A stretch of DNA of 64,000 bases from Brasenia schreberi (Eukaryota > Streptophyta > Magnoliopsida > Nymphaeales > Cabombaceae). The stretch lies in assembly GCA_036023115.1 (NCBI GenBank), contig JAYKKT010000073.1, forward strand, positions 14,373,501 through 14,437,500. The letters run 5' to 3'. This document shows positions 37,061 through 49,024 of the stretch, piece after piece (the first letter of the stretch is position 1; every line of letters starts with the position of its first letter). The position numbers were made by a program, and so were the translations under genes. The notes under the pieces were generated by a model, which ran no database searches, was not told where the DNA came from, and saw nothing but the letters and a program-made list of their open reading frames with translations.

Positions 37061-38267
37061 GATTATTTTAACTAGAAATTAAACAAACAGGAAGAAAACA
37101 AAATCAAGTCAAGAGCCGCTTCATTGATTCTCGTGTCAATAATAATGGGTTGGACAGACAGATCGGATTTGGCGATAAGAATGGAAAGGAGGCAGCTAAT
37201 CTATCAATTAATGGTGTCCACTTATTGGTCATGTAGTCGGGCCCGATATCCAATAGGCAACGCGCCTGGAAGCGAATTAATTGAAGCCGCGTTCATCACA
37301 TGGCCACAGCTCAACTGTAGGGTCCTCTAGCACTGTTGCTGTTGGTGGTAAACATGGTCGGTTTTTAATCGGTTCGGCGGTTTAAATCGAAATTGAATCG
37401 GGTCAGAAGCTAGTTAGACTTGGAACCGATAAAATCAGAACCAGAATCGGACCTCATTTGGTTCGGTTCTGGTTTCACCCTTTAGTAAATCAGAACTGGA
37501 TCCAAATAAGAACTGGTGGTTTTAAACAGTCACTTCTGGTAATTTTTAATTTTTTGTATAAAAAACAATCTTTTCATAAAATTACTTGTTTCAGACAGTT
37601 TCGGATCCAAACCAGACCTGAAACTGGCTTGAGCCGATTCAGTTACAGTTCTAGATTCCTAATGAACCAGAACCAGAACCAGAACCGAAACCGAAGGTAT
37701 GGAACTATGGGTTCTGGTTTACCAAGTACCATACATGTTTCAGACGATTTCGGATCCAAATCAGACCTGGAACCGGCTTGAGCCGATTCAGTTACAGTTT
37801 CAGAACCGTTATTTGGTGCCTTTGTAAGGTGATCGATTTCCAACAGCATTTGTTGTTTTGTGACAATGCTCCCGAACTTCTATTATTTCACTATGGGAGA
37901 TCCCTTATTCCTTATTTATATTGTTCTTTGATTATATGTTGTTCTATAAAGCTCATCCTATCTTTGTCTTTATGAATGAAGTTCTTATCTTTTGACAAAA
38001 ACAAAGTAAGCATAACAATAAATATTTTAAGTAGCAACAAAACAAGAACAAAAACCCAGCAATATTTTGGAACTTAAAATGAAAAATGACTCATTAAATT
38101 GTAAATAGCTATTTAAATGTATTTTTCAATAAACATAAGGTTTAAGTAAAACTCTTAAGATACATAGAAGTTGATCTCTCATATTTTCAATTAAATAGGA
38201 AAACACGAGACCGACCTTTTAGAATGGTAGATCGCGTAGTTAAGTAGTACCGCATTAGCACACAGAC
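37061..38267. other. Intergenic with a 62-bp direct repeat
   Basis: 37589-37650 and 37738-37799 match closely (tttcagac, tttcggatccaaa, cagacctg, ggcttgagccgattcagtta). Between and around them are many gaaccag/aaccggt words (37370-37800). The words suggest an old repetitive element rather than a gene. Confidence 0.6.
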
Positions 38268-38386
38268 CATTAGCTCATTTGGCAGGCCTTTTTAACTGCC
38301 ATCTTGCAGGTGACAAGTTTGATTCCGGGGGAGTGCATGCATGAGTGTGCGAATTAGGTTTCGACCTCTCGTTGTAAAAAAAAAAG
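38268..38386 (+). mobile_element. SINE copy
   Basis: CATTAGCTCATTTGGCAGGC, then TGACAAGTTTGATTCCGGGG, then GAATTAGGTTTCGACCTCTC and an A tail. It has the same order and spacing as the other SINEs in the window. Confidence 0.75.
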
Positions 38387-38581
38387 TAGTCATGCATTAT
38401 GAAGGGAACTCTAAGCTCTTCGGTACATACGTTAACATTTCTTAGCTATAGTTGGATTGTAATTCTTTTGATTTCACCTTTATCAGCGTGAGCTTTATAA
38501 ATAGGTGCGCCGAAAAGTACTGACAATGAAAAGTAAAAGATTGGTGCTTCTAATAGAGGCATATTTCACTTAACTAACACC

Positions 38582-38759
38582 ATGGATGTAGGTGAGCATG
38601 GGAGAGAGTGTGCGCGCACACATACACACGTATACATATACATATATATATATATACATATACATATATATATACATATACATATATATATATATGTATA
38701 TACATATATATATATACATATATATATGTATATGTATATATATATATGTATATGTATAT

Positions 38760-38791
<32 letters not shown>

Positions 38792-38995
38792 TGTCTACTA
38801 CATATGTTGTTCATCCATGCTTGATCATTGTTTATAAGGGACATAAATATATATATATATATTGTCTACTACATATGTTGTTCATCCATGCTTGATCATT
38901 GTTTATAAGGGACATAAATATAATGGATGTAGGTGAGCATGGGAGAGAGTGTGCGCGCACACATACACACGTATATATATATATATATATATATA
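38582..38995. repeat. Nested local duplications around TA/CATA microsatellites
   Basis: A 53-bp block beginning atggatgtaggtgagcatgg occurs at 38582-38634 and 38923-38974. Between them a 60-bp block beginning ttgtctactacatatgttgt occurs at 38791-38850 and 38862-38921, almost or fully identical. TA and TATACA tracts fill the gaps. The order A-B-B-A (all direct) indicates at least two rounds of duplication. Confidence 0.9.
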
Positions 38996-39566
38996 CGGCC
39001 TTAGCTCATAATGTTGTTTGGTGCATAATCTTTCACAAACATTTCAATTGTTTGATATTTTAGATAGATGGTGGAGATTTGAATCAAATATATCACGGCA
39101 CTTTTGTATTTGTATTTATTATACATTGATGCATTGATTACAAAAGTGATTCAAATTTTTCATGTCAATCTCAAACATCCAATGCTGAAGATATTTGTAT
39201 AAAATTATATAAAATTATTAATTAAATAACACTCTACATCTAAGACTCTCTCTTGCTTGTGGGCGTATGTACTTGATTGTTATTTTAGAGTGATTGTATA
39301 CATTCTCTCGTTTTACAGTAGATTACATCCCTCCTCCCAATAACAATATGTATGGAATATGCAAGAGTGCAGGACGTCATTAATGTTTAGGGAAACCATC
39401 ATTTTATATATGGGAGAGAGAGAAGGATTGTTTGCTAAAATCAAGTCCTTGGTTTGTGATTGGTGTTAGAAATTGCTTCTCCATACCATCATGCATTAAG
39501 AAATGATTTTTCGGGCTCTTAAAAGCTCGTACTTGTGACTATCAAATGATAGCAACAGTTATCGTG

Positions 39567-39575
39567 TACCAAAGA

Positions 39576-39649
<74 letters not shown>

Positions 39650-39745
39650 GTATGTATATATATATATGTATTGTACCAAAGACCATATATATATATATGT
39701 ATATATATACACATACATATATATACATATACATATACATATATA
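39567..39745. repeat. TA-rich microsatellite with duplicated anchor
   Basis: accaaagaccatatatatat appears at 39567 and again at 39675, each followed by interrupted TA/TATG tracts. This looks like replication slippage including flanking sequence. Confidence 0.85.
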
Positions 39746-39904
39746 TGTATGAGAGATTTTTGCGAAAATCAAGTCCTTGGGTCGTCTACTAATTAAAGAG
39801 CCAAATTACATCCACGATCAATGTTTTATTACCACCATTCAATAACGTAGTACAACAAAAAAAGAATGCTGTTTAGGGACGGTTAATTGTGTCATAGATC
39901 AACA

Positions 39905-40041
39905 ATTAGTAGCTTCTCAACGTAGAGTGTTTGCTTGTCTGTCATGGTTTCCGACTCCCACTTTGTAGGTGGTGAGTTTGATTCTTGGAGCAGGTATGTG
40001 TGGGTGTGTTTTAGACTTGGCTTCCATTAAAAAAAAAAAAA
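39905..40041 (+). mobile_element. SINE copy, diverged
   Basis: Weak A box (TTAGTAGCTTCTCAACG), good B-box region (GGTGGTGAGTTTGATTC), then GTTTTAGACTTGGCTTCC and a poly(A) run of thirteen. Confidence 0.6.
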
Positions 40042-40088
40042 TGTAGTGTCTCTAGTTGATGCTTTTGCTTTTGTTGAGTTTATTTTTA

Positions 40089-40172
40089 GTATGACACATG
40101 ATAGAGATTTATGAAAACAAGAAATTCATGTAGCCAATCCCATTAACGATGCGAAAAGACTTAGTTGTTGTT
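40089..40172 (+). mobile_element. Short 3' end fragment of the RTE-type LINE
   Basis: Reads atgacacatgatagagattt, then gaaattcatgtagcc, then aaaagacttagttgttgtt, a diverged version of the last ~80 bp of the LINE. The 7-bp flanking match (tttattt) is too simple to count as a TSD. Confidence 0.75.
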
Positions 40173-40570
40173 CTTTATTTGATGTTTTTAATATCTATTG
40201 TGGATTTAACTGTCGTATCCATTCTTTAAATAGCTATTCAACTATTAATATGTACTGAGAGCCTAAACTTCACCCCCTTGACTCATTAATTAATAATCTT
40301 TTTACATATTGGTGACCTTTTAATACTAACTGCACCAAACTTATTATGAGGAAAAACGAAGTCCTTATCCAAGAAAGGTACCTCGACGGAAAATGTACAA
40401 GAATTACATCAAAGAAATATGCTATATAGTAATGCTTTCAAATGTTTCAGATATTATATTTAACTGATTACTTTTTGATTGAAAATCAAAGGACCTGTTA
40501 ATCCTAACTTCGAACCAATCATCTATTATATTAATAAAAATTGACTGGTTCGACCTCTCCTACTTGTGTT

Positions 40571-40571
<1 letters not shown>

Positions 40572-40646
<75 letters not shown>
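40572..40646. repeat. (GA)n microsatellite, 75 bp
   Basis: Pure GA dinucleotide run of about 37 units in gene-free AT-rich sequence. Confidence 0.98.
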
Positions 40647-40648
<2 letters not shown>

Positions 40649-41496
40649 TGTACAAATCGAGGGGGCGATAAGCTATAGTATATGCTTGCTACTTAAACCT
40701 TGGTCTTGAAAGAGACAAGGCCCTCAACTATTCCCTATAGATAAGAGAGGTTTCCAACTGAAGAACAAAATAAAAGTGTGAATAGAATAGGAAATTGAAA
40801 ATCATTCAAATTAAGAAATATTTTGGAAAGCATGGCTACATTTGCCTAAAAAAATCATGAATTCTACTGGTTCGATTTGAACTGAATGGCTTGACCCATT
40901 CTAATAAAAGCTGTCTTGGTGAATCACCCCCATGAAGATGAGCTAAGGGAAGATTGAATATGGTTTGAACTTGAAGGGATCAGGCTCTGATCGATGAATG
41001 CATCACCGAATTTGAGTTTATCTGTCTTTGTTAATCGTGTTTGAAATTCGGTTCGAAGCATTTATCTGAATCCAACCAGAAGATTCAATTGAATAAGTCA
41101 TATTAGGGATGGAATTTTCATGTATCTGCTGGTTTATCTTTTTTGTGTCATTTCGTGTCACGTGAACATTTTTCTTATCAACTCATCTCTTGTGCTACTT
41201 TGGGTGAACACCACATGGACCACCTCGGTGCAGGTTTATGTCTCAGATATTATTTTTCCAGCGATTTCGTGCTTTGGGTTGTGTCCTGTAATGTCTTTTC
41301 ATGTTCATGTCAAGAATAGGTCGACTCAAGCATCGCCACGGCAGACCTTTTGGGTCATGTTCATGTCGGGTCCATTAGTTAGATCCTATAACTTGTATCA
41401 TCCTATACTGTCGCATTGCTTGTCAGTCATCCAATACCTAATGCTACATGCGGCCTTCTTTTCGGGGAAGTAAAGAACATAGTTTTTTTTTTACAC
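40647..41496. other. Intergenic
   Basis: No gene recognised. A 117-codon open frame at 41120-41473 is rich in tttcatgtcatgtc-type repeats and has no domain, so I do not call it. Confidence 0.4.
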
Positions 41497-41505
41497 ACTA
41501 TGCTA

Positions 41506-41762
41506 CGGATATTAGAAAAACATGTAACAAGGTATGAAAAACTAGATTTTGAAATATAAAATGTATGAAAAACTAGATTTTTAAAGTATTAAAAGAGGTA
41601 GAGGACGACTACAAAAATATTGAAAAGAAACAATAAAAAATAATCTAACTTATTGTGAGTTAACTGCTAACATGACACATGATAAAACTCTGTGTAAACA
41701 AAGAATCCATGTAGCCGACCCCATCTAGTATGAAAAAAAGGCTTAATTGTTGTTGTTATTGT
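41506..41762 (+). mobile_element. 257-bp 3' fragment of the RTE-type LINE with 9-bp TSD
   Basis: Flanked by ACTATGCTA at 41497-41505 and 41763-41771. The body is the C-terminal end of the LINE frame, with an internal duplication of about 24 bp (gtatgaaaaactagattttg twice), the terminus gaccccatctagtatg and a TTG-rich tail. Confidence 0.85.
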
Positions 41763-41963
41763 ACTATGCTAGATCTCAAATTTGCCTTGAACAAGATGGT
41801 CATAACTTATAATCTTCATTTCATCCAAGTGATAGTTCTGTTATGGTTTGAGGATCAAACCATCCAGAACCAAAAAAATAATATAAAATTTTGAAATTAG
41901 GAATATGTATGTATGTATTTATGGATGTGCATGTTTTTGTTCTCATTTTTTTGTCACTAAATT

Positions 41964-44900
41964 AACTTCACTCATGTAAGGGATCATCACCCTTGCATGA
42001 TCGGTCCCAAGTCCGAATAAAAAAAGATGGTTGTGTTAAGCTTCTGACAACCAGTGTAAAACTGTCATATTTTTATATCATGGATTACACAAATGATGAG
42101 CATTGTGTTAGGGCATTCCCTCTTATCGACATGCTGAAGAACTCGATTGCAGTGAAAATTAAGCAAGGGTCATTACATTTTCACCCGAATGTAGTGAATC
42201 AATTGAAGAAAGGATTCCCACATCATAGACGGGTGTAGGCAGAGAAGTTAGTCTCACTACATTGTTGCCCGAATGTAGTGAATAAATTATAGATAAAGTT
42301 TTCGCATTTTCAATATGAACGGATATAAATAAATTAGTCCTAGATAATAAGATTTGTATTAACTATTTAAATATCAAAATATTATCCGATAAGATCACAG
42401 AGATGGTAGATACTATGATTTGAAAAAAGATTCATATTTTATGTCTACAACAGACAAAGTGGGTTGGAGAAAAAGCAAAGGAAATTGAGGATACAAGTTT
42501 TAAATTATGCTACTTTGGTAAGAACAATGCTTGAAACGAAATTGGTATTATCATAAATAAAGATTTAAATGATAGTATAATAGGCATACAATGATATGGA
42601 GACTAAATCATGACGTTGAAATTAATGTTAGGAACAGAGGTTTTGAAAATAGTTTATGCTTATGCACCCCAAGTAGGACTAGAAGATATTATAAAGACGA
42701 CTTTTTGGGAAGAGTTAGATAAAGTGATTCAAAAAATTACACAAAGAGAGATGATTTGCTTAGGAGGAGACTTAAATGAACATGTCGATAAAGAGGCATT
42801 ATGATATCAAAGTATTCATGAAAACTTTGGATTTGGGGATATAAATGAGGAAGGCGGGGAGATTTTAAATTTTCCTATGACATTTGATCTCTTTATACTC
42901 AATACAATCTTCAAAAAACGAGATGAACATTTAATTACTTATAAGAGTGGCTTATCACAAACACAAATTGATTATTTCATTTGTAAGAAAAAGATAGATT
43001 GCAAGGTAATTCTATGAGAAAGCTTAACCACCCAATATTGACTTTTAGTTATAGATTTATAAATAAAAAAAGGGGCAAAGAAAAAAAGAGTGCATCAAGC
43101 TATTTGGACTAAATCGTGGAACCTAAAAAGCGAGAAATAAGATATATTTATACAGAAAGTCCTTCAAGGAGATGCTTGGAATTATGTTGGTACACCTTGT
43201 GACATGTGGAACAATATGGCCATTCATATTAGAAAAGTGGCGAAAAATGTTTAGGTGAATATAAGGGAGGTGTACCGGCACAAAAAGAAGCTTGGTGGTG
43301 GAGTGAAGTAACGCAAAATAAAATCAAGGCAAAGATGACATGTTACAAATTACATTATGCTAAAAAAAACTAGTGAAACTTTAGAGACTTATAAGAAAGC
43401 AAAGAAGGAAGCGAAAAAAGCTGTAAATAAAGCAAAAGCTAATATTTGGGAGGATTATATAAAAAAACTCAACTCAAAAGAAGGTGAAAGAGATATTTTT
43501 AGGGTAACTAGGGCTAGAGATAAGAAAACTAAAAATCTTAATTATGTTAGATGCATCAAAGACAAGGATGAAAAAATTCTAGTGGCAAATGATGATATAA
43601 GAAATAGATGAAAAAACTATTTTTATAAGCTTTTTAATGAAAATAAAGATCTTAGTATTAACTTAAGAGAGTTAGCCAAATCAGAAAAGTATATAAACTA
43701 CAATTTCTACTTACATATTCAAAAGAATGTAGTCAAAGAGGCTCTTAAACAAATAAAGAGTGATAAATAAATAGGACCTGATAATATTTCTATAAAAATT
43801 TTAAAAATCCTAAAAGAAAAAGGAATCACTTCCTCATAAGACTATTTAACGAAATATAGAGAAACCAAAAGATACATGAAGAATGGAGAGCGAGTATACT
43901 TATACCGATATATAAGAACAATGAACACATTCAAAATTGTGTGAATTATCGGGGTATCAAGTTAATAAGACATACTATGAAATTGTGGAAAAGAATTATC
44001 GAACGTAAGTTAAGACAAGTATCGAGTACAACAGAGAACCAATTTGGATTCATGTAAAGCAGATCTACTGTTGAAGCGATTCACCTTTGACGTCTTATGA
44101 AACATTTTAGAGCGAAAAAGAAAGACCTTCACGTGATATTTAATGATCTTTCGATAGGGTATCGAAAGAGGTTCTTTGGAGAACCTTGAAAAAAGAGGTA
44201 TCCCCATTGACTTACATAAACCTTATACGAGACATATACGATGCAAAAACATGTGTGAGGACTATGAAGGAATGACAGAATTCCTTGAAGTTAATTTACA
44301 TCAAGGATCAACTTTAAGTCCATACTTATTTATAATGGTGATTAATGAGTTAACAAAACATATTCAAGATGAAGTGTATGATATTTGCATATGACATTGT
44401 GTAAGTGGAGTAGTATAAGAAAAAAGTTAATAGAAAATTGGGACTATTGAGAGAAACATTAGAAAGTAAAGGCCTCCGACTTAGTAGAACAAAGACAGAA
44501 TATATGGAATGTAAGTTTGATCATTTGGTTATTTCAGAGGACATAGAAATAAAAATTGACACATTGAATCCCAAAAAAAACCTTTTAAATACCTAGAGTC
44601 AATTTTTTATAGTGATGGAAGAATTGATGGAGATGTTACACAGAATTAATGTTGATTGCTTAAAATGGAGACAAGCATAAGTTATTCTTTGTGATAAGAA
44701 GATACCATTAAAATTAAAAGGTAAATATTATAGAGCAACAATTAGACCTATCATGTTTTATAGTTCTGAGTGTTGGTCAGTTAGTTAATCATCAATATGT
44801 ACAAAAGATGTATGGGACAGAAATGAAGATATTGAGATGGATGAATGGTCATATAAGAAAAGACCGTATAAATAATACGATTATTATAAACAAATTAGGA

Positions 44901-45178
44901 GTGACACTAATAGAGGATAAAATGAGAGAATATCGTTTAAGATGGTTTGGACATATAGAAAGAAGATCAAAAAATAAGAAGGTATGAAAAACTAGATTTT
45001 GAAAGTATTAAAAGAGGTAGAGGACAACCACAAAAAGTGTTGGAAAAAAACAATAAAGAATGATCTAGCCTATTGTGAGTTAACAGCTAACATAACACAT
45101 GATAGGGCTCTGTGCAAACAAAGAATCCATGCAGCCAACCCCGTCTAGTATGGGAAAAGGCTTAGCTGTTGTTGTTTA
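41964..45178 (+). mobile_element. Full-length, decayed RTE-type LINE, 3.2 kb, 12-bp TSD
   Basis: TGTCACTAAATT flanks it at 41952-41963 and 45179-45190. It contains the whole element: 5'UTR with two imperfect repeats (42160-42300), APE endonuclease remnants (42360-42960, with [10 protein letters not shown] and MICLGGDLN), linker (43357-43611), RT (43740-44480) and C-terminal block to 45150, then TATGGGAAAAGGCTTAGC and (GTT)n. Many stops and small deletions show it is old. With the copy at 26095-29256 it defines the element length as about 3.2 kb. Confidence 0.93.
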
Positions 45179-45190
45179 TGTCACTAAATT

Positions 45191-45725
45191 CACTTACACA
45201 GACAGAGATTCATGTTAAAGTTATCTGGCTGTCTTCAAAAAATTATCAGGAAGATTCTATTCATGTAGCAAGTGAACAGAGATTACAGCACAAGGTTCAG
45301 CAAAAACGCAAAGTGTCCAACTATGTTAGAACTTCTTCTCTCCAAGAAAGCACGTTTTTGCTGGAGTTCCTCTAGAAATTCTATAGTTCGAGGCATTAAA
45401 AAAACAAAACTTTAATTATATAAACACTCTGCAAAAGGTACATCCAACTAGTTACATATTAAACATTTCAACCACTTTAAAGTGAACTGCTAATTTTCTC
45501 AATCACTGTAAAGGGATATTTGCAAACTTCCTGTAGTTTCAGATATTCACAGGCGAATAATGTAGAGACAAGAAGCAAGTCAAAGCGAACAGCTCAGATG
45601 GTTTTTAGGTTCATTTCACATCGAATGAGCTCTTGGCTTCAAGGCGAGAGCTTTTGCACAAACGAATGCCTGTGCGTATAAGTTTCAAGAATCAAATGCA
45701 CAAACTAACAAAAGAATAACGGATA
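45191..45725. other. Intergenic
   Basis: No feature recognised apart from the neighbouring ORC3 fragment. Confidence 0.35.
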
Positions 45726-45903
45726 CTGAACAGAACCATCATCAAAGGCATCAAGAGTGGTCGAGGCTTTTCTCTTCTTTGGAGTCATTGCGGTCCCCAT
45801 TTTGCTCTTAACAGCCACTGAGTTGATAAATGTAGTTTTGAAAGATTGATACCAGTCATAAACATTGATAAGATCGCCATGTTCTTGAGCAAGAATGTAC
45901 CTG
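45726..45903 (-). pseudogene. ORC3: Isolated ORC3 exon (origin recognition complex subunit 3)
   Basis: After a good acceptor (CATTTCAG|G at 45901/45900) the minus strand reads YILAQEHGDLINVYDWYQSF, then KTTFINSVAVKSKMG and PKKRKASTTLDAFDDGSVQ. The GDxINVYDWYQSFK and PKKRK segments match the winged-helix C-terminal part of plant ORC3, a DNA-replication licensing protein. The exon ends CAG|TAT where CAG|GT is expected, and no neighbouring ORC3 exon is found on either side. I infer a displaced or orphaned gene fragment. Confidence 0.75.
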
Positions 45904-46275
45904 AAATGAAAACGAATACACTTTGAGTTATATCATAAGCATGTACAATGGGTACCTTCAATCTATATTGCATTTACCTAAGGGTGCCTAGACACCCAAG
46001 AGAGTACGTTGGCAAGAAACAAATGGTACCTTTATTTATTAGTCGTAAGGCATTTGGTGATGTCCACTTTATACACTTCATTTATAATCACAACTGATCC
46101 TAAATATTCGTTTGTTTTTTATTTTTCATTTTGTTATCCCAACTAGGCCATCAATCCCACCTAAAGGGTGGCCAGCTAGTATGACTACTTTAAGTCGCAG
46201 CGAAGACCAGGGTTGTATCGATCTGCATCATATAATACAGTATAGTAGAGGCTGTTTGCAGTAAGATGCAGCTTT
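45904..46275. other. Intergenic
   Basis: No feature recognised. Confidence 0.35.
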
Positions 46276-46503
46276 TGTTGTAAAGAAATCTTTATTGATA
46301 TAAATCAATCTTATACATGAAGTAGAGTCGCCTCTACAGAGGTCGACCACATATCTCTACCTTTTCTCTTTCTTACTTATATAAGAGTATTTTAACTTGA
46401 AAGATTAATCTACCCTTACACTAAAACTCAATTAACAAGTTACACTAAAAAGCAAATGATAAGATCAAGGATACAAGAACCGATCCACAATTACTTCTCA
46501 ACA
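46276..46503 (-). repeat. Copia LTR (3' LTR of a minus-strand element)
   Basis: On the minus strand it starts TGTTGAGAAG right after a purine tract (AGAGAGGGAG) and ends CTTTACAACA, giving 5-bp inverted ends TGTTG/CAACA over 228 bp. An AATAAAG polyadenylation signal lies near its end. The coding sequence just upstream ends INIFLPTREGVL, the usual end of Copia pol before the 3' LTR. Confidence 0.8.
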
Positions 46504-46798
46504 CTCCCTCTCTAGTTGGGAGGAAGATGTTGATAACTCCCAATGATGAGGATATTCACAAGATCGGATATGTTGACTGCTTTTGTAACAAAATTTGCAT
46601 TCTGTTTAAATCAACTGAAATACTTTGTTGGCAACTTTCTCATGGATGAAGTGACAATTAATTTCATTGTGCTTTGTCCTTTCGTGATAGACCGGGTTAG
46701 AAGCAATTTGTATAGCAGCTTTACTATCACAGTAAACAGGAATAGCACTATTTGTTTCAATACACAACTCAACCATAAGAGACTTTAACCAAAGACCA
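46504..46798 (-). mobile_element. Copia RNase H / pol 3' end remnant
   Basis: The minus strand reads HGLWLKSLMVELCIETN, then VYCDSKAAIQIASNPVYHE, RTKHNEINCHFIHEKV, and finally the pol end beside the LTR. These are the Copia RNase H motifs. The frame is broken before the LTR. It pairs with the LTR at 46276-46503 and probably with the RT remnant at 49025-49640. Confidence 0.85.
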
Positions 46799-49024
46799 TG
46801 TTAAAATGTATGAGAGAGGGCCAGTCGATAGGTCCAATGGCTAGGACATCCTCTCCCAAACGGCTAGATTTGTAGCCATTCGAGAGAGGCTCTTGCTGGC
46901 CCTTCTAGCTGCTTATAAAAGCACCTCTCGGTGCCTTGTAAAAGCTAAGCCATTCAGTGTATTATGACTTCTATAATATCAAAATTTCCTCTCTCTTGTT
47001 TGCTGTTACTAAACCCTTCGGTGATTGGTTACTTGCTGATAGAGAAGTTGGACTGTGACAGTCATTGGGAAAGCACTTAAGGTGGTGGTTTCATCAAGCC
47101 TTTTGCAAACTACTCCTTGACTCGAGTATTTAGTTGAAAATCAATCTTGAAATTCTTGATGAAGGAAAAGGGATTATGTTTCATCTAACTAACTCCAATT
47201 ACAAAACATGTGTATAGTCTTAAAAAAATTATTTATATTACAAAAATTATGGGATTATCTTAACGGGACCAAAAGAGAGCATTCTATATATTCTACATTA
47301 GAACAAAGAGAAGAGTACGAAGGAGGATACAAAACCATTAAATGGGTTCTCATGTTGTACCGGATGCCTTGGCAGATTTTATAAATACCAAAGATGCATG
47401 GGAGTATCGAAAAAAGGTTCACGTTCAAATCGTCGTGGCACATAGGATGGCCCTTCAAGATAGATTTCTATCACTTTGACAAGGAGACAAAAAATAAATG
47501 AATTTCACAGTGAATTCTCAAATGTCTGGAATCAGCTCCGAGCCTATGAAAAGAAATGTACACAATGCCTAAACTCAAGACAATGTGAACAGAACGAAGA
47601 CTTCATTTATCAACTTCTTAGAATAAAAGAATAATTTGAAGGAGTATGGTCTACCTTGATTCATGGAAAGCTATTTCCAACAAAAGAAGAGGTTCTTACA
47701 AACTTTTTTATGGTAGAAACAAGATTCAAAGACATCAAATTAGAAAAGGACTCTATAATCGCTAAAATATGACCTTATCGTCCTCCACATTTCCAACAAG
47801 GACCAAGTGATACAAGAATGGAGGTAATTTGCTTTTAGTGTAAAGAGTTAGGACACATCATAAAGAAATGTCCCATGTTAGAGAAGGTAGATGTTGACAA
47901 AGGAGGAGACCAAACTTCATAAACTTCAAGAGAAAATAAAGCATCTTGAAGATCAACTGAAGAAGAAAACATCATGGTATGCTCTACCACTTCTGGTGAA
48001 ACAAAAGGTATAAAATTATGGCTACTTTATTATGGAGTCTCTTTTCATATGACATGCAAAGAAAACCTTTTAAACACATGTACAATATGTTTTCACAATA
48101 GATGGAGCAAAGTTAAATGTTGATAAAATTGGAAATCTTCAAAACAAGTATTTTTAAGTTTCAAAAATTAGTTTGGTTCCAAAACTAAATTTGAATCTAT
48201 TTTCTCTATCTCAAATTTTTGATAATGGGTGTGTAGTCACCTTCTCATGCATTATACAAGATCACCTCTCGAACAAGGTGATTGGATATGACCATAGAGA
48301 ATGAGGGCTTTATGTGATGGACTACTTGCATAACCAAAACTTTAGACATTATAATATTTTGTTGAAAGATGTACTCTTATGGCACAAGAAATTTGGTTAT
48401 TTAAATATCAAAAAATGTATAAATGTCCTTCACTTGGAATTAAAAATGTTAAGATTTCTTTTATAAAGATTGTTCTCTTGGAAATATGAACCGACTTCCA
48501 TTTTCTAAAAGGATGTCTACGACAAACAAACCTTTTGAATTAGTTCACTCTTAAATTTGGGGTCCCACATCCATCATATTGAAAGGAGTAGTTTCTTATT
48601 ATGTAATTTTTATTGATGATTTTATCATATATATATATGGGTATACATGTTAAAAGCTAAATCTGATGTATTTAAAAATTTTATAGTTTTCCATAATATC
48701 GTTAAGAATCAATTTGATTCTAATGTTAAAGTGTTTAGGTCCGATTCTGGAGGTGAGTTCACCTCAAAAGAATTTGAAAAATATCTTTAAAATAATGAAA
48801 TCTTTCGTCAAACATCTTATACCAGAACTCTGGCAAAATGTTATTGTCAAACAAAAGCACCGATATATAGTTAAAACAGCTAGCACTTTGTTAGTGTCTA
48901 GTGGAGTTCCTAAGAATCTATGGGCAGAAGCTATCATGACATCTATATATCTTATAAATAAAATGCCTTCCTCTGTCTTACAAAATGTTTCACTTGTTAA
49001 GAAACTTTTTAAAACGGATCTTGG
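46799..49024 (+). mobile_element. Copia remnant: putative 5' LTR, gag, protease, integrase
   Basis: TGTTAAAATG at 46799 and a TATA-like ttataaaagc at 46914 suggest an LTR up to about 47000. Gag remnants follow (47470-47760), then a zinc knuckle (CKELGHIIKKCPM, its first Cys context damaged by a stop), protease-like GVSFHMTCKEN (about 48030), GAG-pre-integrase (LWHKKFGYLN) and integrase with VFRSDSGGEFTSKEFEKYL (about 48730). The frame at 48714-49175 carries the next Copia block, LLVSSGVPKNLWAEAIMTSI. The element stops before RT and has many stops. Confidence 0.85.

Noticed and set aside
41120..41473. 117-codon open frame
   Set aside because: Repetitive ttcatgtc-like DNA, no recognisable domain, no splice or promoter support.
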